From NCBI RefSeq assembly GCF_900108335.1, contig NZ_FNVT01000002.1:248001-312000 (forward strand): a stretch of 64,000 bases of DNA. The letters run 5' to 3'. This DNA comes from Nonomuraea solani. GTDB lineage: Bacteria > Actinomycetota > Actinomycetes > Streptosporangiales > Streptosporangiaceae. A program made the translations under genes and the position numbers. The notes under the pieces were generated by a model. It did no database searches and was not told where the DNA came from. It saw nothing but the letters and a program-made list of their open reading frames with translations. Of the stretch, positions 1 through 9,700 are shown in pieces (within the stretch, counting starts at the first letter, position 1; each line of letters opens with the position of its first letter).

Positions 1-754
1 CAGCGTCACCACCCCTCCCGCCTGGGCCAACGAGCCCTTCTACCCCAAGGCGCCCGTCGACCTGATCATGCCGGCGATGCCGCAGTGGAACTTCGCGCAG
101 GCCAACAACAACCCCACCTGCTGGCCTTCGGACTCCCTCGTCGGCTCGAATTTCGCCCAGTCCGCGACCGCCGGCCGCAAGGCCTGGCCGGACGCCGACT
201 CGGGCTGCCCCGCTGTCAACTCGTCGTTCCCGACCTACGTCTCGGCCAGGAAGTGCGCCGAGGGCGTAGTACGTACCAGTTACACGCTCTACTTCAAGAA
301 GGATGGGTTCGCCCCCGGCGAGCTCGGACACGGTCACGACTTCGAGTACGTCATCGTGGAGTGGCGCAAGCGCGACGGCGCCTATTACCGGGACAAGCTG
401 ATCATGAGCAGGCACGGCAAGCACTTCGGCCGCAACTGGGCCGATGTGGAGAGCTGGAACGGCGCGCGCGCCGGCGCCGGCCTGGGCTTGGAGCATCCGG
501 CCATCTATGTCGGCTGGGGCAAGCACGCCATGTTCAACAGCCAAGGCGGCCTGAAGGACCTCACCTCCCAGTTCACCAACGACGAATACCGCAGCACCAC
601 CTGGCGAGTCTGGCCCAAGAACACCTGGCTGGTCGGCGACAAGCTGCACGCCGGCCTGTGGGATCGATACAACTGGGGGTCGGCGACCAGCACCCCTGAG
701 GTCGTCTCCCGCAACCTGTGCAAGTACACCTGGATCTACGAACCTGGCGTATGA
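1..754 (+). CDS. NLP/NPP1-like secreted protein, 5' end missing
   Basis: The frame is open to the left edge, so the N-terminus and any signal peptide lie outside the window; an ATG at 68 is internal. The motif GHGHDFE at 326-346 resembles the GHRHDWE heptapeptide of necrosis- and ethylene-inducing (NPP1/NLP) proteins, where it binds a metal ion. It is followed by EYVIVEWR and a Trp/Gly-rich beta-type C-terminal half, which also fits that fold. NLPs are secreted and, in plant-associated microbes, permeabilise membranes; many family members are not toxic. The motif is the main support, so the family call is moderate and the activity unknown. No partner gene is visible. Confidence 0.6.
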   Translation, partial: SVTTPPAWANEPFYPKAPVDLIMPAMPQWNFAQANNNPTCWPSDSLVGSNFAQSATAGRKAWPDADSGCPAVNSSFPTYVSARKCAEGVVRTSYTLYFKKDGFAPGELGHGHDFEYVIVEWRKRDGAYYRDKLIMSRHGKHFGRNWADVESWNGARAGAGLGLEHPAIYVGWGKHAMFNSQGGLKDLTSQFTNDEYRSTTWRVWPKNTWLVGDKLHAGLWDRYNWGSATSTPEVVSRNLCKYTWIYEPGV

Positions 755-1338
755 CCGGCTCCCGGCCGACCGGGGTTCCGGAGAGTGAGACCTGACCCGG
801 GCGGCCGGAGCCTTTCAGGGAGCCGTCCGGAAACGCCTCGGCCCGTCATGCGAAGTGCGCCCCAACGTCCGCCCTCAGCATCGGAGGCATGTTGACCATC
901 CAGCACCTGAACGAATCAGATAAAGACCCGCGTCCGCTCAGCCGGCGGGTCTGCCGGTGTTCCGGTATCAGCGTGACGCGCACCGTGGACCGTCGCCGAT
1001 GGATAACCGGGTCGACGGCCTTTCGACAACACCAGGCCGCTCCTGCCGACGACCAGCGAGCCCGTGACTCGGCCCTCATGAGCAGTAAGTGGACAGGAAA
1101 CGACCTTCCAGGCGGCCACCTCGACCGCCGATCGTCTTTCCGAGCCTCACGACGAATCGAGAGAAGGGCACCATGAAGGCAACCCGTGTGCTGAACGCTC
1201 TGCGCGATTGGGTGACATCGACGATCATGATCGCACTGGCGTGCACCTCCCCCACGCGACACGTGAAGCCACCACAGCGCCGCTGACCCGCGCTCCCGGC
1301 GTTTGCTCCGACGGGCCTGCACCTATCCACATCGGCCC
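755..1338. other. Intergenic stretch without a convincing gene
   Basis: Several overlapping frames are open here but none has family-like sequence, and codon structure is poor. The only item of note is one very short reading frame with a ribosome-binding site, listed separately. The right part borders a decayed transposase, so the stretch may be IS-flanking debris. Confidence 0.5.
1173..1286 (+). CDS. Possible 37-residue small ORF
   Basis: An ATG at 1173 follows a plausible Shine-Dalgarno sequence (GAGAAGGG, about 5 bases upstream). It encodes a 37-residue basic peptide with a short hydrophobic centre (TSTIMIALAC) and a basic tail ending PPQRR. I recognise no family. It lies just before a broken transposase and may simply be a chance frame or the truncated start of a lost gene. 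The ribosome-binding site is the only positive evidence. Confidence 0.2.
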   Translation: MKATRVLNALRDWVTSTIMIALACTSPTRHVKPPQRR

Positions 1339-1690
1339 GGACGTCCAACAACGAGTCGAGATCCGGGACTTGATCCTTCGCCTCGCGCGGGAGAACCCCA
1401 TGTGGGGTCATCGACGGGTACACGGGAACTGGTAAGGCTCGGTATTCAGATCAGCGAAACGACCGTGTGGCGCATTCTGCACTCCCGCCGCTTCGCTCCG
1501 GCACCCCGTCATCTCGACACCCCATGGCGCACCTTTCTAACCAAAGGGCTCCTGGCCTGCGATTTCTTCCACGTTGACACAATCTTCCTGAAGCGCCTGT
1601 ACGTATTGCTCATGATGGAGGTCAACACGGGGCGCGTGCACATCGCTCTGCGAACGCCCAGCTCAACAACAGTATCCGTGTTTGGCAACG
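1339..1690 (+). pseudogene. Broken integrase-core transposase fragment
   Basis: Two frames read in sequence give the helix-turn-helix to DDE entry of an IS3/IS481-like integrase-core transposase. The first frame reads DLILRLARENPMWGHRRVHG. After a one-base deletion near 1430 the second frame continues LVRLGIQISETTVWRILHSR, then LLACDFFHVDTIFLKRLYVL, where the first catalytic Asp (ACDFF) is present. Homology fades after about 1690, so the rest of the catalytic core and the terminal repeats are missing. It cannot encode an active transposase. Confidence 0.75.
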
Positions 1691-2223
1691 CACAGGCTGG
1701 AGTTCGCGCCGCGACGCGAAGCCTCACATGGTCATGACCTGGGCGATGTGATCATCGGCAGGCGCCATGACGAAGCATTCCACACCGGCCTGAACGGTCT
1801 GCTCGGTCGACGCCGACGGGGGCACACCGGCTGCCACGAAACCAGCGCAGCTCACGGGGTCCTGCCCGCCACGGGCAAGTCTTGAGGACGGGTGCTCACC
1901 GATGCTCTGGCCCGCACCGCGAGCAGTCGACATGCTGGACAGGCCCGGGCCTGTCCAGCATGTGTGGCCAGGTGCACCCTAGGTCACTCTCATGTCTCTC
2001 AGGTGATGGTCAAGCTCCCAGGCGGGCAACAGCATCGCATCGTCGACCGTGCTCGTGGCTGGTCTGATGTGATCTTCTTGCCGACAACAAGAATGATCGC
2101 CGATAGCCACGAACTCCAACGCCCAGCCTGGAACGCCATATCTACGATGGCGGTACACCGTTAGCGACAACGCTCCGGCGATCTCCCGTCCGATCGACTT
2201 CGACGGGCCGATCGCTCGAGAGG
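1691..2223. other. Unassigned decayed region with a long palindrome
   Basis: Short frames on both strands overlap here, including one at 1979-2170 on the minus strand that starts MSLTVYRHRRYGVPGW. None carries a motif I can name or a good ribosome-binding site. The region follows a broken transposase and contains a 34-bp perfect palindrome, so it is most likely mobile-element debris. Confidence 0.4.
1930..1963. repeat. 34-bp perfect palindrome
   Basis: The left arm reads ACATGCTGGACAGGCCC and the right arm is its exact reverse complement, with no spacer and CCCGGG at the centre. It can form a 17-bp cruciform or a very stable RNA hairpin. It sits in debris, not directly behind a recognised gene, and lacks a T-run, so it could be a terminator, an IS end or an element-borne site. 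Its function is not established. Confidence 0.85.
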
Positions 2224-2676
2224 TTACCCGGCAAGCGCAAGCGACAGGCCCGCGGTATGGGTGTTCTCAGTACGTGGGGCCGCAGTAGCGCCACTGCGGC
2301 AGATGACCGCGCATTCGAACTCAGGCCACCCGCTGCTTGCCGTAACTCCGGGATTACATATAGCCACACTGTTGGCTGGAGCGTACTCCCATGCCCCGCG
2401 TGCCGTTTCGCCGTTGGCGCATTGCGTTACCGCCCGATAGCGTGTTCGACCGGTGTCCGTGCAGCTTACCCACCATGAGTTGCCAGTTGCCCCCCAGCGT
2501 TGCGAAGAGCAAATGTAAGGAATCTTTGCGGCAGCAGTGTTTCCCGGTGTGACTACAGCCGGTCCGGCGGCAGCCGAAATGGGTGATGCGTTTGCCGGGC
2601 TCCCGATCGCCATGCCGAGAATAGCTGCGGCGGGGAGACTGAGCAGAAGAGCACCGGCAGTTGTTCTCGCTTTCAA
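2224..2676 (-). CDS. Small secreted protein, unknown function
   Basis: The protein has 150 residues and starts at TTG 2676, chosen because AGGAGA lies six bases upstream; the nearby ATG is out of frame and runs into a stop. The N-terminus is a classical Sec signal (MKARTTAGALLLSLPAAAIL, cleavage near ANA-SP around residue 30). The mature part holds several Cys residues (YICSS, SCTDT, QCANG, ICNPG, ECAVIC), which suggests disulfide bonds outside the cell. The central WWVSCTDTGRTRYRAVTQC pattern is common in small exported actinomycete proteins of unknown role. No operon partner is visible, and both neighbours are mobile-element remains. Confidence 0.75.
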   Translation of the reverse strand: MKARTTAGALLLSLPAAAILGMAIGSPANASPISAAAGPAVVTPGNTAAAKIPYICSSQRWGATGNSWWVSCTDTGRTRYRAVTQCANGETARGAWEYAPANSVAICNPGVTASSGWPEFECAVICRSGATAAPRTENTHTAGLSLALAG

Positions 2677-2929
2677 TGCATTCTCCTAGGTAGTTGGGCT
2701 GATACTTAGCCGATGTTGAGGATAATTCTGCTCTCCTTCCTTTCTCTCTTGATGCCTGCGAGGAATGCGCAGGCGAGTCCCTGTATGTGAACCGTAATGA
2801 GCTCCTCTTTCTCAAGCCTTTCGCGTCTCTGTCGCCTCAACCTGTGGTGTCCCCGCTCGAAAACACGGTTTCGCCCTCTGAACTGGGTTTTGCTGCGTGA
2901 TCAGGACCTGCTACCATCGCAAGGTGGTG

Positions 2930-3464
2930 TTGTCGCTTGTCTATCGGTTGGTGAGGTGCCTGTTCCGCCTGCTGACAGGGCTGGTCCGCTCTGACCTGTA
3001 CAAGAGCGTTGAGCTGCTGGTGCTCCGGAACGAGAACCAGGTACTACACCGCCGGCTCGGTCACCGGCCGCGCTGGATCACACCGACCGGCTCTGGCCAG
3101 CGGCGTTGTCGAGGCTGATCCATCGCCGCCGGTGGGCGGAAGTCTTCCCGGTCACCCCAGCGACAATCTTGCGCTGGCACCGTCACCTGGTAGCGCGTAA
3201 GTGGACCTTCACGGACAGACGGCGCCCAGGACGGCCTCGCACCCGACGGCCGGTCAAGGCGCTGATCATTCGGATACGGGTCAACTCGCCTTAGATTCTC
3301 CTGTGGCCCCAGGTCGGGTTCTCTCGCGCCAATACGAACGGTTCCACAATCACCACCGCGCCCACCAAGCCCTGGGCCAAGCAGCCCCAAACCCGATCAC
3401 CGACCCTGGGCGAATCATCGACCTGAACATACGCCGACGAGACCGGTCCTCACATGCCGCTTGA
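2930..3464 (+). pseudogene. Integrase-core transposase with the catalytic core deleted
   Basis: The first frame gives the N-terminus of an actinomycete integrase-core transposase (LVYRLVRCLFRLL, then SVELLVLRNENQVLHRRLG). After a frameshift near 3090 the next frame continues LIHRRRWAEVFPVTPATILR, then WTFTDRRRPGRPRTRRPVKA. The DDE core is absent. The frame jumps to the family C-terminus (YERFHNHHRAHQALGQAAPN, then DLNIRRRDR), so an internal deletion of several hundred bases is inferred near 3290. It is inactive and of the same general family as the fragments at 1339 and 33790. Confidence 0.8.
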
Positions 3465-3509
3465 CCTTGTCCGGTGCCAGAACTCGCACATAGGGGTTGA
3501 TCTGGTCTT

Positions 3510-3880
3510 CTAGTACGGCAGCCGCCATTCCCCGCGTGAACTGGGACGACATGGTGCCGGGTCGATGTGAGCCGCGCACCTATCTGGAGGACCACGGGCA
3601 GGCCTACGTGCTGCGCGTGCGCGCCACCTTCGCCCTCACCCTCGGCGGCGGCAACTGCCTGACCTGCGAACAAGCCGTGGCCAAGCACCTGCGGCAGAAA
3701 CGCCGGTGGACCATCGCCTGTTCAACGCCGTCACCGACCACATACCGACGCTCGAACACGCCGCCCACCGGTCGACCTGGCAACGCCGCCATCAAGCCCG
3801 CGCCCGCCGGTTCCATCACCGAGCCCGTCTGACCACCGCATACATCCAGCTCAACCAACGAATGGCGGCTGCCGTACTAG
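3510..3880. mobile_element. IS701-like remnant with perfect terminal inverted repeats
   Basis: The left end CTAGTACGGCAGCCGCCATT (3510-3529) and the right end (3861-3880) are perfect 20-base inverted repeats. The outer CTAG fits a 4-bp target duplication of the type used by IS701 elements. Inside, only relics of the transposase remain: YVLRVRATFALTLGGGNCLT, then after a frameshift the C-terminal block LEHAAHRSTWQRRHQARARR. At about 370 bp it is far shorter than a full IS, so it is a non-autonomous, MITE-like derivative that could only move in trans. Its right end supplies the stop codon of the neighbouring monooxygenase gene. Confidence 0.75.
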
Positions 3881-4689
3881 CGGAATTGCTCATGCACGAG
3901 ACCTGCGCCGGCTCTCACCGTGGCTTCCATTTCGGCGTCCAGCGGCTGGATCGTCAGCCGGTGGACGCCCAATGCGGCGTAGCGCTGGGCGCTGTCTCGA
4001 TCGACGGGGCCCGGGGGCGGGGTGATCGTGATCTCCAGTTGACCCAGGCCCGCAGGCCTGTCGTAGAGCTTGGCCGCGTCCTGGAGGTCGGACAGCGCAC
4101 GGGCCGCCTCCTTCGGGGTCAGGTAGACGCCGTACCAGCCGTCAGCTGACTGAACCGCCCGGCGCATGGCCGCCCGGGAGTGGCCGCCGACCACGATCGG
4201 TGGGCGCCGTTGCGGACGTGGACGCTGCACAACATCCGCAAAGGTCACGAAATTTCCGGCAAATGGCTGATCGTCCCAAAGAGCCTGCATGGCGGCCAGA
4301 TACTCGTCCGTACGGGCACCGCGGCTGTCCAGCGAGACTCCCATGGCGGCCAGCTCCTGTTCCACATACCCTGCGCCGACGCCGACGATCAGGCGGCCCC
4401 GCGAGAGCAGGTCGAGAGAGGTGAGTTGCTTGGCCAGCAGGACCGGTTGACGCTGAGGCAGCACCAGAACGCCGAAGCCGAGCTTGATCGTGGTGGTCAG
4501 GGCCGCCAAATGGGCCAGAGCGACCACGGCTTCCAGGCGGCCCTGCTCATCCAAGGACGAGGGCATCGCGATGTGATCACCCACCCAGATCGACTCGAAG
4601 CCCATCTCTTCGGCCAACCGCGCCCGCCTGGCCAGCGTGTCCGGGTCGACGTTCTCGTCGCGGTGCAGCCCATAGAGTCCGATCTTCAT
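3877..4689 (-). CDS. LLM-class (F420-type) oxidoreductase
   Basis: The product is a 270-residue luciferase-like monooxygenase of the F420-dependent type, a TIM-barrel enzyme that transfers hydride between F420 (or flavin) and an unknown substrate. Visible family features are the N-terminus MKIGLYGLHR, GFESIWVGDHIAMP, KLGFGVLVLPQRQPVLLAKQ, DLLSRGRLIVGVGAGY and PPIVVGGHSRAAMRRA. The start at 4689 is chosen because the conserved protein begins there, although the frame is open 26 codons further upstream. The TAG stop lies within the CTAG end of the adjacent IS remnant, so the original C-terminus may have been altered. It is divergent from the LysR gene at 4789, which probably controls it. Confidence 0.85.
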   Translation of the reverse strand: MKIGLYGLHRDENVDPDTLARRARLAEEMGFESIWVGDHIAMPSSLDEQGRLEAVVALAHLAALTTTIKLGFGVLVLPQRQPVLLAKQLTSLDLLSRGRLIVGVGAGYVEQELAAMGVSLDSRGARTDEYLAAMQALWDDQPFAGNFVTFADVVQRPRPQRRPPIVVGGHSRAAMRRAVQSADGWYGVYLTPKEAARALSDLQDAAKLYDRPAGLGQLEITITPPPGPVDRDSAQRYAALGVHRLTIQPLDAEMEATVRAGAGLVHEQFR

Positions 4690-4747
4690 GACGATCACCG
4701 TAGGTTTTCCGCGCCGATGTGACCAACGAATGTCTGGCATCGCTACC

Positions 4748-4762
4748 ATGCGAAACCCGCAT
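4748..4762. promoter_or_regulatory. LysR-type operator (T-N11-A palindrome)
   Basis: The sequence ATGCGAAACCCGCAT is a palindrome (ATGCG, five bases, CGCAT) with exact T-N11-A spacing, the classic LysR-family recognition pattern. It lies between the divergent luciferase-like oxidoreductase and LysR genes, 26 bases before the LysR start codon. It is the likely autoregulatory and activation site. No binding data are available. Confidence 0.65.
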
Positions 4763-4788
4763 ATCAAGCCACTGTTGGAGGAAGCGTC

Positions 4789-5739
4789 ATGGATGTCTCC
4801 TGGCTGGAGGTGTTCGCCGAGGTGGCCGCCAGGAAGACTTTTACGGCGGCCGGGGAGGCACTCGGCTACACCCAGTCCGCTGTGTCACGCCAGATCGCGT
4901 CCTTGGAGAGCGAACTCGGCGTCGCGCTCTTCGATCGTCATCCGCGCGGTGTGGAGCTCACCGAGGAGGGCCGCCGCCTGCTGGAGCACGCGATCGCGAT
5001 CCTGGCCAGGCTGGAGGCGGCAAGGCACGATCTGCACGACGTGGGCCAGCTGCGCGTCGGAGCGTTCGACACCGCCGACGCTGATCTGGTCCCTCGCGCC
5101 ATGGCCGCGTTCGGGCGGGCACACCCGAGCGTGCTTCTGTCGTTGGTGGAGAGCACGACCGGCCCGTTGCTGGCCCACCTCCGGACCGGCGAGATCGACT
5201 TGGCGGTGGTGAGCGCATACCCAGGCAGGCCGTTGGAGGCGGACCGATTCACCTTGCACCACCTCCTGGACGACCCGCTGCTGGTGGCCTTGCCTGCAGG
5301 GCACCGGCTGGCGGGCAGGACCAGCCTGCGCCTGGCCGAGCTGGAAGGCGAGCCTTGGATCGAGGGCTTCCCCGGCGGCTCGGAGACATTGATCGCTCTC
5401 CACCGACGCACCGGCTTCCGACCCCACATCGCCTTCGCGGCCAGGGAGTGGACAGCCAAGCAGGGCTTCGTCGCCGCAGGACTTGGGCTGGCACTCGTAC
5501 CGTCATTGGCGGCGGGCGCCATCCGCCCCGACATTGCGCTGGCGCGCCTGGAGGACGAGCCGACCAGGACCGTCTACGCGGCCACCAGGAAGGGCGTGGC
5601 ACTGCTCCAGTCGGAGTTCATCCGCTGCCTGCGAGAGACCTCCGTCGCAGGCAGGTGGTCATCAGCACCCCACCAGGCAGATCATCGCGGTGACGAAGAA
5701 CGTTTGAACGCACTAAAGGGCCACGGCGGCGTTCTGTGA
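4789..5739 (+). CDS. LysR-family transcriptional regulator
   Basis: This 316-residue regulator has the N-terminal winged helix-turn-helix (WLEVFAEVAARKTFTAAGEA, then SAVSRQIASLESELGVALFD) at residues 4-60. An effector-binding periplasmic-protein-like domain follows (residues 85-295, with GAFDTADADLVPRAMAAF and GLGLALVPSLAAGAI). The start has a strong GGAGG site seven bases upstream. Divergent transcription from the luciferase-like oxidoreductase and the T-N11-A palindrome between them suggest it controls that gene. The last 30 residues look unlike the family and may be a read-through extension before the next IS remnant. Confidence 0.9.
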   Translation: MDVSWLEVFAEVAARKTFTAAGEALGYTQSAVSRQIASLESELGVALFDRHPRGVELTEEGRRLLEHAIAILARLEAARHDLHDVGQLRVGAFDTADADLVPRAMAAFGRAHPSVLLSLVESTTGPLLAHLRTGEIDLAVVSAYPGRPLEADRFTLHHLLDDPLLVALPAGHRLAGRTSLRLAELEGEPWIEGFPGGSETLIALHRRTGFRPHIAFAAREWTAKQGFVAAGLGLALVPSLAAGAIRPDIALARLEDEPTRTVYAATRKGVALLQSEFIRCLRETSVAGRWSSAPHQADHRGDEERLNALKGHGGVL

Positions 5740-5769
5740 TCCTTTGAGGCTCATTTAATAGGGTGCGGT

Positions 5770-6030
5770 CTAGTACGGCAGCCGCCATTTCCCGTGTGAA
5801 CTGGGACGACATGGCGCCGGGTCGATGTGAGCTTCTGGCGGGATCCCGGTACAACCTGACACGCCCCACCCGCCCCAACGAAACACCCGTTGACGGTGGC
5901 CGAGGTCAAACGCCTGTTCAACGCCGTCACCGGCCACATACCGACGCTCGAACACGCCGCCCACTGGTCGACCTGGCAACGCCGCCATCAAGCCCGCGCC
6001 CGCCTGCTCACTCGGGAAAACGCCTCCAAG
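5770..6030 (+). mobile_element. Second IS701-like remnant, right end lost
   Basis: The left end from 5770 matches the left end of the remnant at 3510 almost base for base for about 60 bases, including the terminal repeat TAGTACGGCAGCCGCCATT. After a deletion it resumes in the C-terminal transposase block (TVAEVKRLFNAVTGHIPTLE, then STWQRRHQARAR). No right terminal repeat is found before the Rhs gene. It is in the same orientation as the 3510 copy, so the oxidoreductase/LysR pair is framed by direct copies of one element. Confidence 0.7.
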
Positions 6031-6761
6031 GACGTGGAGGGAATTCGCCACCGACGCTGTGGAAATGGGCCTACGGGAGGAAGTTCGCCGGGAGGATCCG
6101 GCCAACGGGATCAACCCGGGCTCTCTTGAATGGTCGCCTCTTAAGGTACGACCCGCGCCGACAGCGGAACGTTGATTCGGGTCTCGTTGCGAAGGACAAA
6201 TAAATTTTCCTTCGAGGATCGAACTTGCCGACTTTCACCCATGCAGGTCAAGCTTCATGGGTCAATGCCTGGTGGTCTCGCCGTGCTCGCGCCGGCCAGA
6301 AGAAGTGCAATTATGCATAGCATTGGCCCACCGTCAAGCTGAAGGTTCGGTTAGATTTCTGTCGACCGTGAGAGATCATGGTGCCGCCCACCAACTCTTC
6401 TAGCACAGCGCCTCTAGATTCCATCTATATTCGATTCGCCCATTGGGGAGCGTTCCATTCGGCCGCACTTTGCCATTGCCGAGTTTCCGAATGTCACGTT
6501 TCCATAACGAGAAGATTGTTGCGACCTGCATCGTTTACCAACGGTGACATTGACGATTGGCCGGCAAATCGATATATCCCCAACGCCTTTTCCCTGATAG
6601 GCCCGGCGATCACGTCAGATTCGAGAGTGCGTTCGAGTCAAGGATCATCACTATGAGTAACCGTTGACTGGGTCGTCAGGACATGCGTTGATCTTTCTGA
6701 GTTCCCTCCAAGTCGGCCCTCGCACGCCGAGGGCTGCTTTGACCTGCATGGAGGTAGAAGA
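6031..6761. other. Long low-coding leader upstream of the Rhs gene
   Basis: About 730 bases without a recognisable gene. From roughly 6160 to 6660 the base composition is visibly more A+T-rich than the rest of the window. A short frame at 6378-6656 has no family likeness. A small inverted repeat (ACCCATG, 12 bases, CATGGGT) lies at 6238-6263. The stretch probably holds the promoter and untranslated leader of the Rhs gene plus IS debris. Confidence 0.45.
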
Positions 6762-9700
6762 TTGTCCTGGTTATCGAGCAAGAGACCCTCCGTTCCATCC
6801 CACCACAGACGGTTACGTAGAGCATTCAGCATGATCCTGGCGACCACTTTGGTCGTCTCGCTCGCCTCGACACTGCCGGCGTCCGCGCAGAGTCCTGCTT
6901 CCTCGCACGAAGCAGGAATCATGGCGCGATTCGCCGCCTGGGTGTCGGAAGGCGTCAGCGGCCTGTTCACCGAGGATCCGAAGGGTGAGATGCGGCAGGG
7001 CGGGGCGCCCGTCGTGCTGCCCGGCCGCGACGGCGCGGCTCCCCCACAAGCTCGGCAGCCCAAGCCGCCCGGCAGGCGGGTGAAGGAGCTGACCGGCCGG
7101 CGGACGGCCGGCGGCAAGGTGTGGCAGCTCGACGACGGGCGGCTGCAGGTGGAGCTGTCGTCCGTGCCGGTGCACTTCCAGGACGCCAAGGGCGCCTGGC
7201 AGGAGATCGACACGCGGCTGCGGGCCGGGGACGGCGTCGCGGCGGTCAATGACAGCTCGGGGTTCGGTTCCCGGTTTGGCGGCCGGTCGAGCAGCCTGGC
7301 CGAGGTCGAGCTGGACGGGCGGCGGCTGACGCTGGGCGTGCCGGGCGAGGACCGCGAGATCGCGCCCAAGGTGACCGGGTCCGCGGTGACGTACGCGGGC
7401 GTGTGGGACGGCGTCGATCTCGTTTACAAGATCACTCCTGAGGGGGTGAAGGAGTTCGTCGTGCTGCACAAGGCGCCGTCGGTGCCGCTGGAGTTCACGG
7501 TCAGGACGGACGGCTTGCTGGCCCAGGCGCAGCAGGACGGGTCGATCGCGTTCGTGGGCCAGGACGGGGCGACGGCGTTCACGGTGCCGAAGCCGTTCAT
7601 GATCGACCAGACGAACGATCCGGCCTCGCCGTACGGCAAGAGCTTCTCCGAGGCGGTCACCCAGAGCGTCGCGGACAAGGACGGGCAGGCGACGATCACC
7701 CTCACGCCGGATCCGGGCTGGCTGGCGGCGGCCGGACGGACGTGGCCGGTGGTGATCGATCCGACGATCCGGATCTCGCCGGAGGCGTTCGACACCTATG
7801 TCGACTCGGCGAAGAAGACGACGAACTTCGACGCGGCGTGGCAACTGCCGGTGGGCAAGACGGCGACCGGGGTGAATCGGTCGTTGCTGCGGTTCAACCT
7901 GCCGATGCCGCTGGGCACCACGGTGGATGAGGCGCGGCTGGAGACGTACTTCGACCAGGCTTTGGGTGAGGCCGGGCCGGTCACGGTGGAGGCGCGGGAG
8001 ATCACCGGCGAGTGGGACTCCTGGACGGTGACCTGGAACACCCAGCCCGCGGTCGCGGCGACCGCGGCGGCCACGGTGACCCGCAGCCCGGGCGAGGCCT
8101 CGCGCTGGCACACCTTCAACGTGACCAGTGTGGTCAACAAGTGGATGACGTCCGAGGGCGATACGCCGGGGTTCATGCTGAAGGCCGCCGACGAAAGCAC
8201 CGCCGGCAAGGTGGGCGGCCCGGTGTACGAGGCCAGCGAGGACGTCTACGGCGGCGACGGCATGTTCGGCGAGACCGCCAACCACCCGCGCCTGATCATC
8301 ACCTACGGCAACCCGTCGGTCGTCCTGCAACCGGCGGACACCGTGACCTCGCAGGGCGCGTCGCTGTCGTGGTCCGCCTACGCCGACCGGACCCCCTCCG
8401 ACAATTCCGACGATCTGGTGGAGTACCGGCTGCACCGCACCTGCCCGTCCGGCTGCCAGAACTCGCCGACCGAGGACTACGACACGCTGGTCGCCTCGAT
8501 CGGCAAGGACACCACCTCCTTCACCGACACCAGCAGCGGCGGCGACCCCGAAGCGGTGGCCGATGAGTCCTACATTCACGAGGCCACCTACTGGGTGGAG
8601 GCGGTGCTGGCCAACGGCCAGATCGTGCCGTCGCAACAGGCCACGGTGGTGCTGCCGCGGCCGGGCCGGATCACCACGACGATCTACGGCGGCGCCGACA
8701 CCGCGCTGGCCTCCGGCGAACCGGCCGTCGGGCATGACGGCAAGCGGCTGGCGGTGGGCAACACCACCGGCACGCCGGGCAACACCCGCGCGGTGGTTGG
8801 CTTCGCCGGTTATGCCGACAAGATCCCGGCCGACGCCCGCATCACCGAGGCGACGCTGTCGTTGTGGAACGCGAACGCCACCGGCAGCGGAGCGCAGTTC
8901 AGCGCGCACAAGCTGACCAAGGCCTTCGATGAGGCGGCGACCTGGACCAGCCCCTGGACGACGCCGGGCGGCGACTTCGACGCCACCGCCCTGTCCAGCA
9001 TCGCCAACGTGACCGCAGCGCCGGGCTGGAAGCAGTGGAACGTCACCGCCGCGGCCACCGCGTGGACCGCCGACCCGGCCACCAACCACGGCCTGCTGGT
9101 CAAGGTCGCCAACGAGGCCGGGACGAGCAAGCAGGCGGCCTCGTTCCTGTCCACCGAGGGCGATGAGCCGGTGCTGCGCCCCCGGCTGCGGGTGACGTAC
9201 CTGGAAAAGAGCGACGGCTCCAGCGCGTTCTACGCGCCCGAGACACCGCTGGAAATGGACACCGGCAGCAGCACGCAGGTGCCGGTGACCGTCACCAACA
9301 CCACCGACCAGACCTGGCCGACGGGCACGACCCAGCTCAGCTACCGGTGGAAGCAGCCCGACGGCACCGACCTGTCCACCACCGCCAACCAGATCAAGAC
9401 CGCGCTGCCCGAGGCGCTGCCGCCGGGCGAGTCCGTCCTGGTCACGGCCGACATCACCGCCCCGGCGCTGACCGGGGACGGCACCAACAAGGCCGAGGCG
9501 ACCACCCTGGACTGGGACGTCTACGACAGCGCGGCCGGCACCTGGAAGTCGGCCAGCCACCACACGCCGCAGCACCCGCAGCGGATCCGGCTGGCCTCGC
9601 CGACCAGCGACCAGCTCGGTGCGGAGAAGTTCTACTCCTACTCCGGCAAGAACACCGGCGCGGGCAGCGTCGCGCTGGTCAACACGTTCGCCGGGAACCT

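Noticed and set aside
5641..5739. C-terminal extension of the first LysR protein as a new domain
   Set aside because: The last 30 residues have no motif and run up to the IS remnant; more likely read-through after loss of the original stop.
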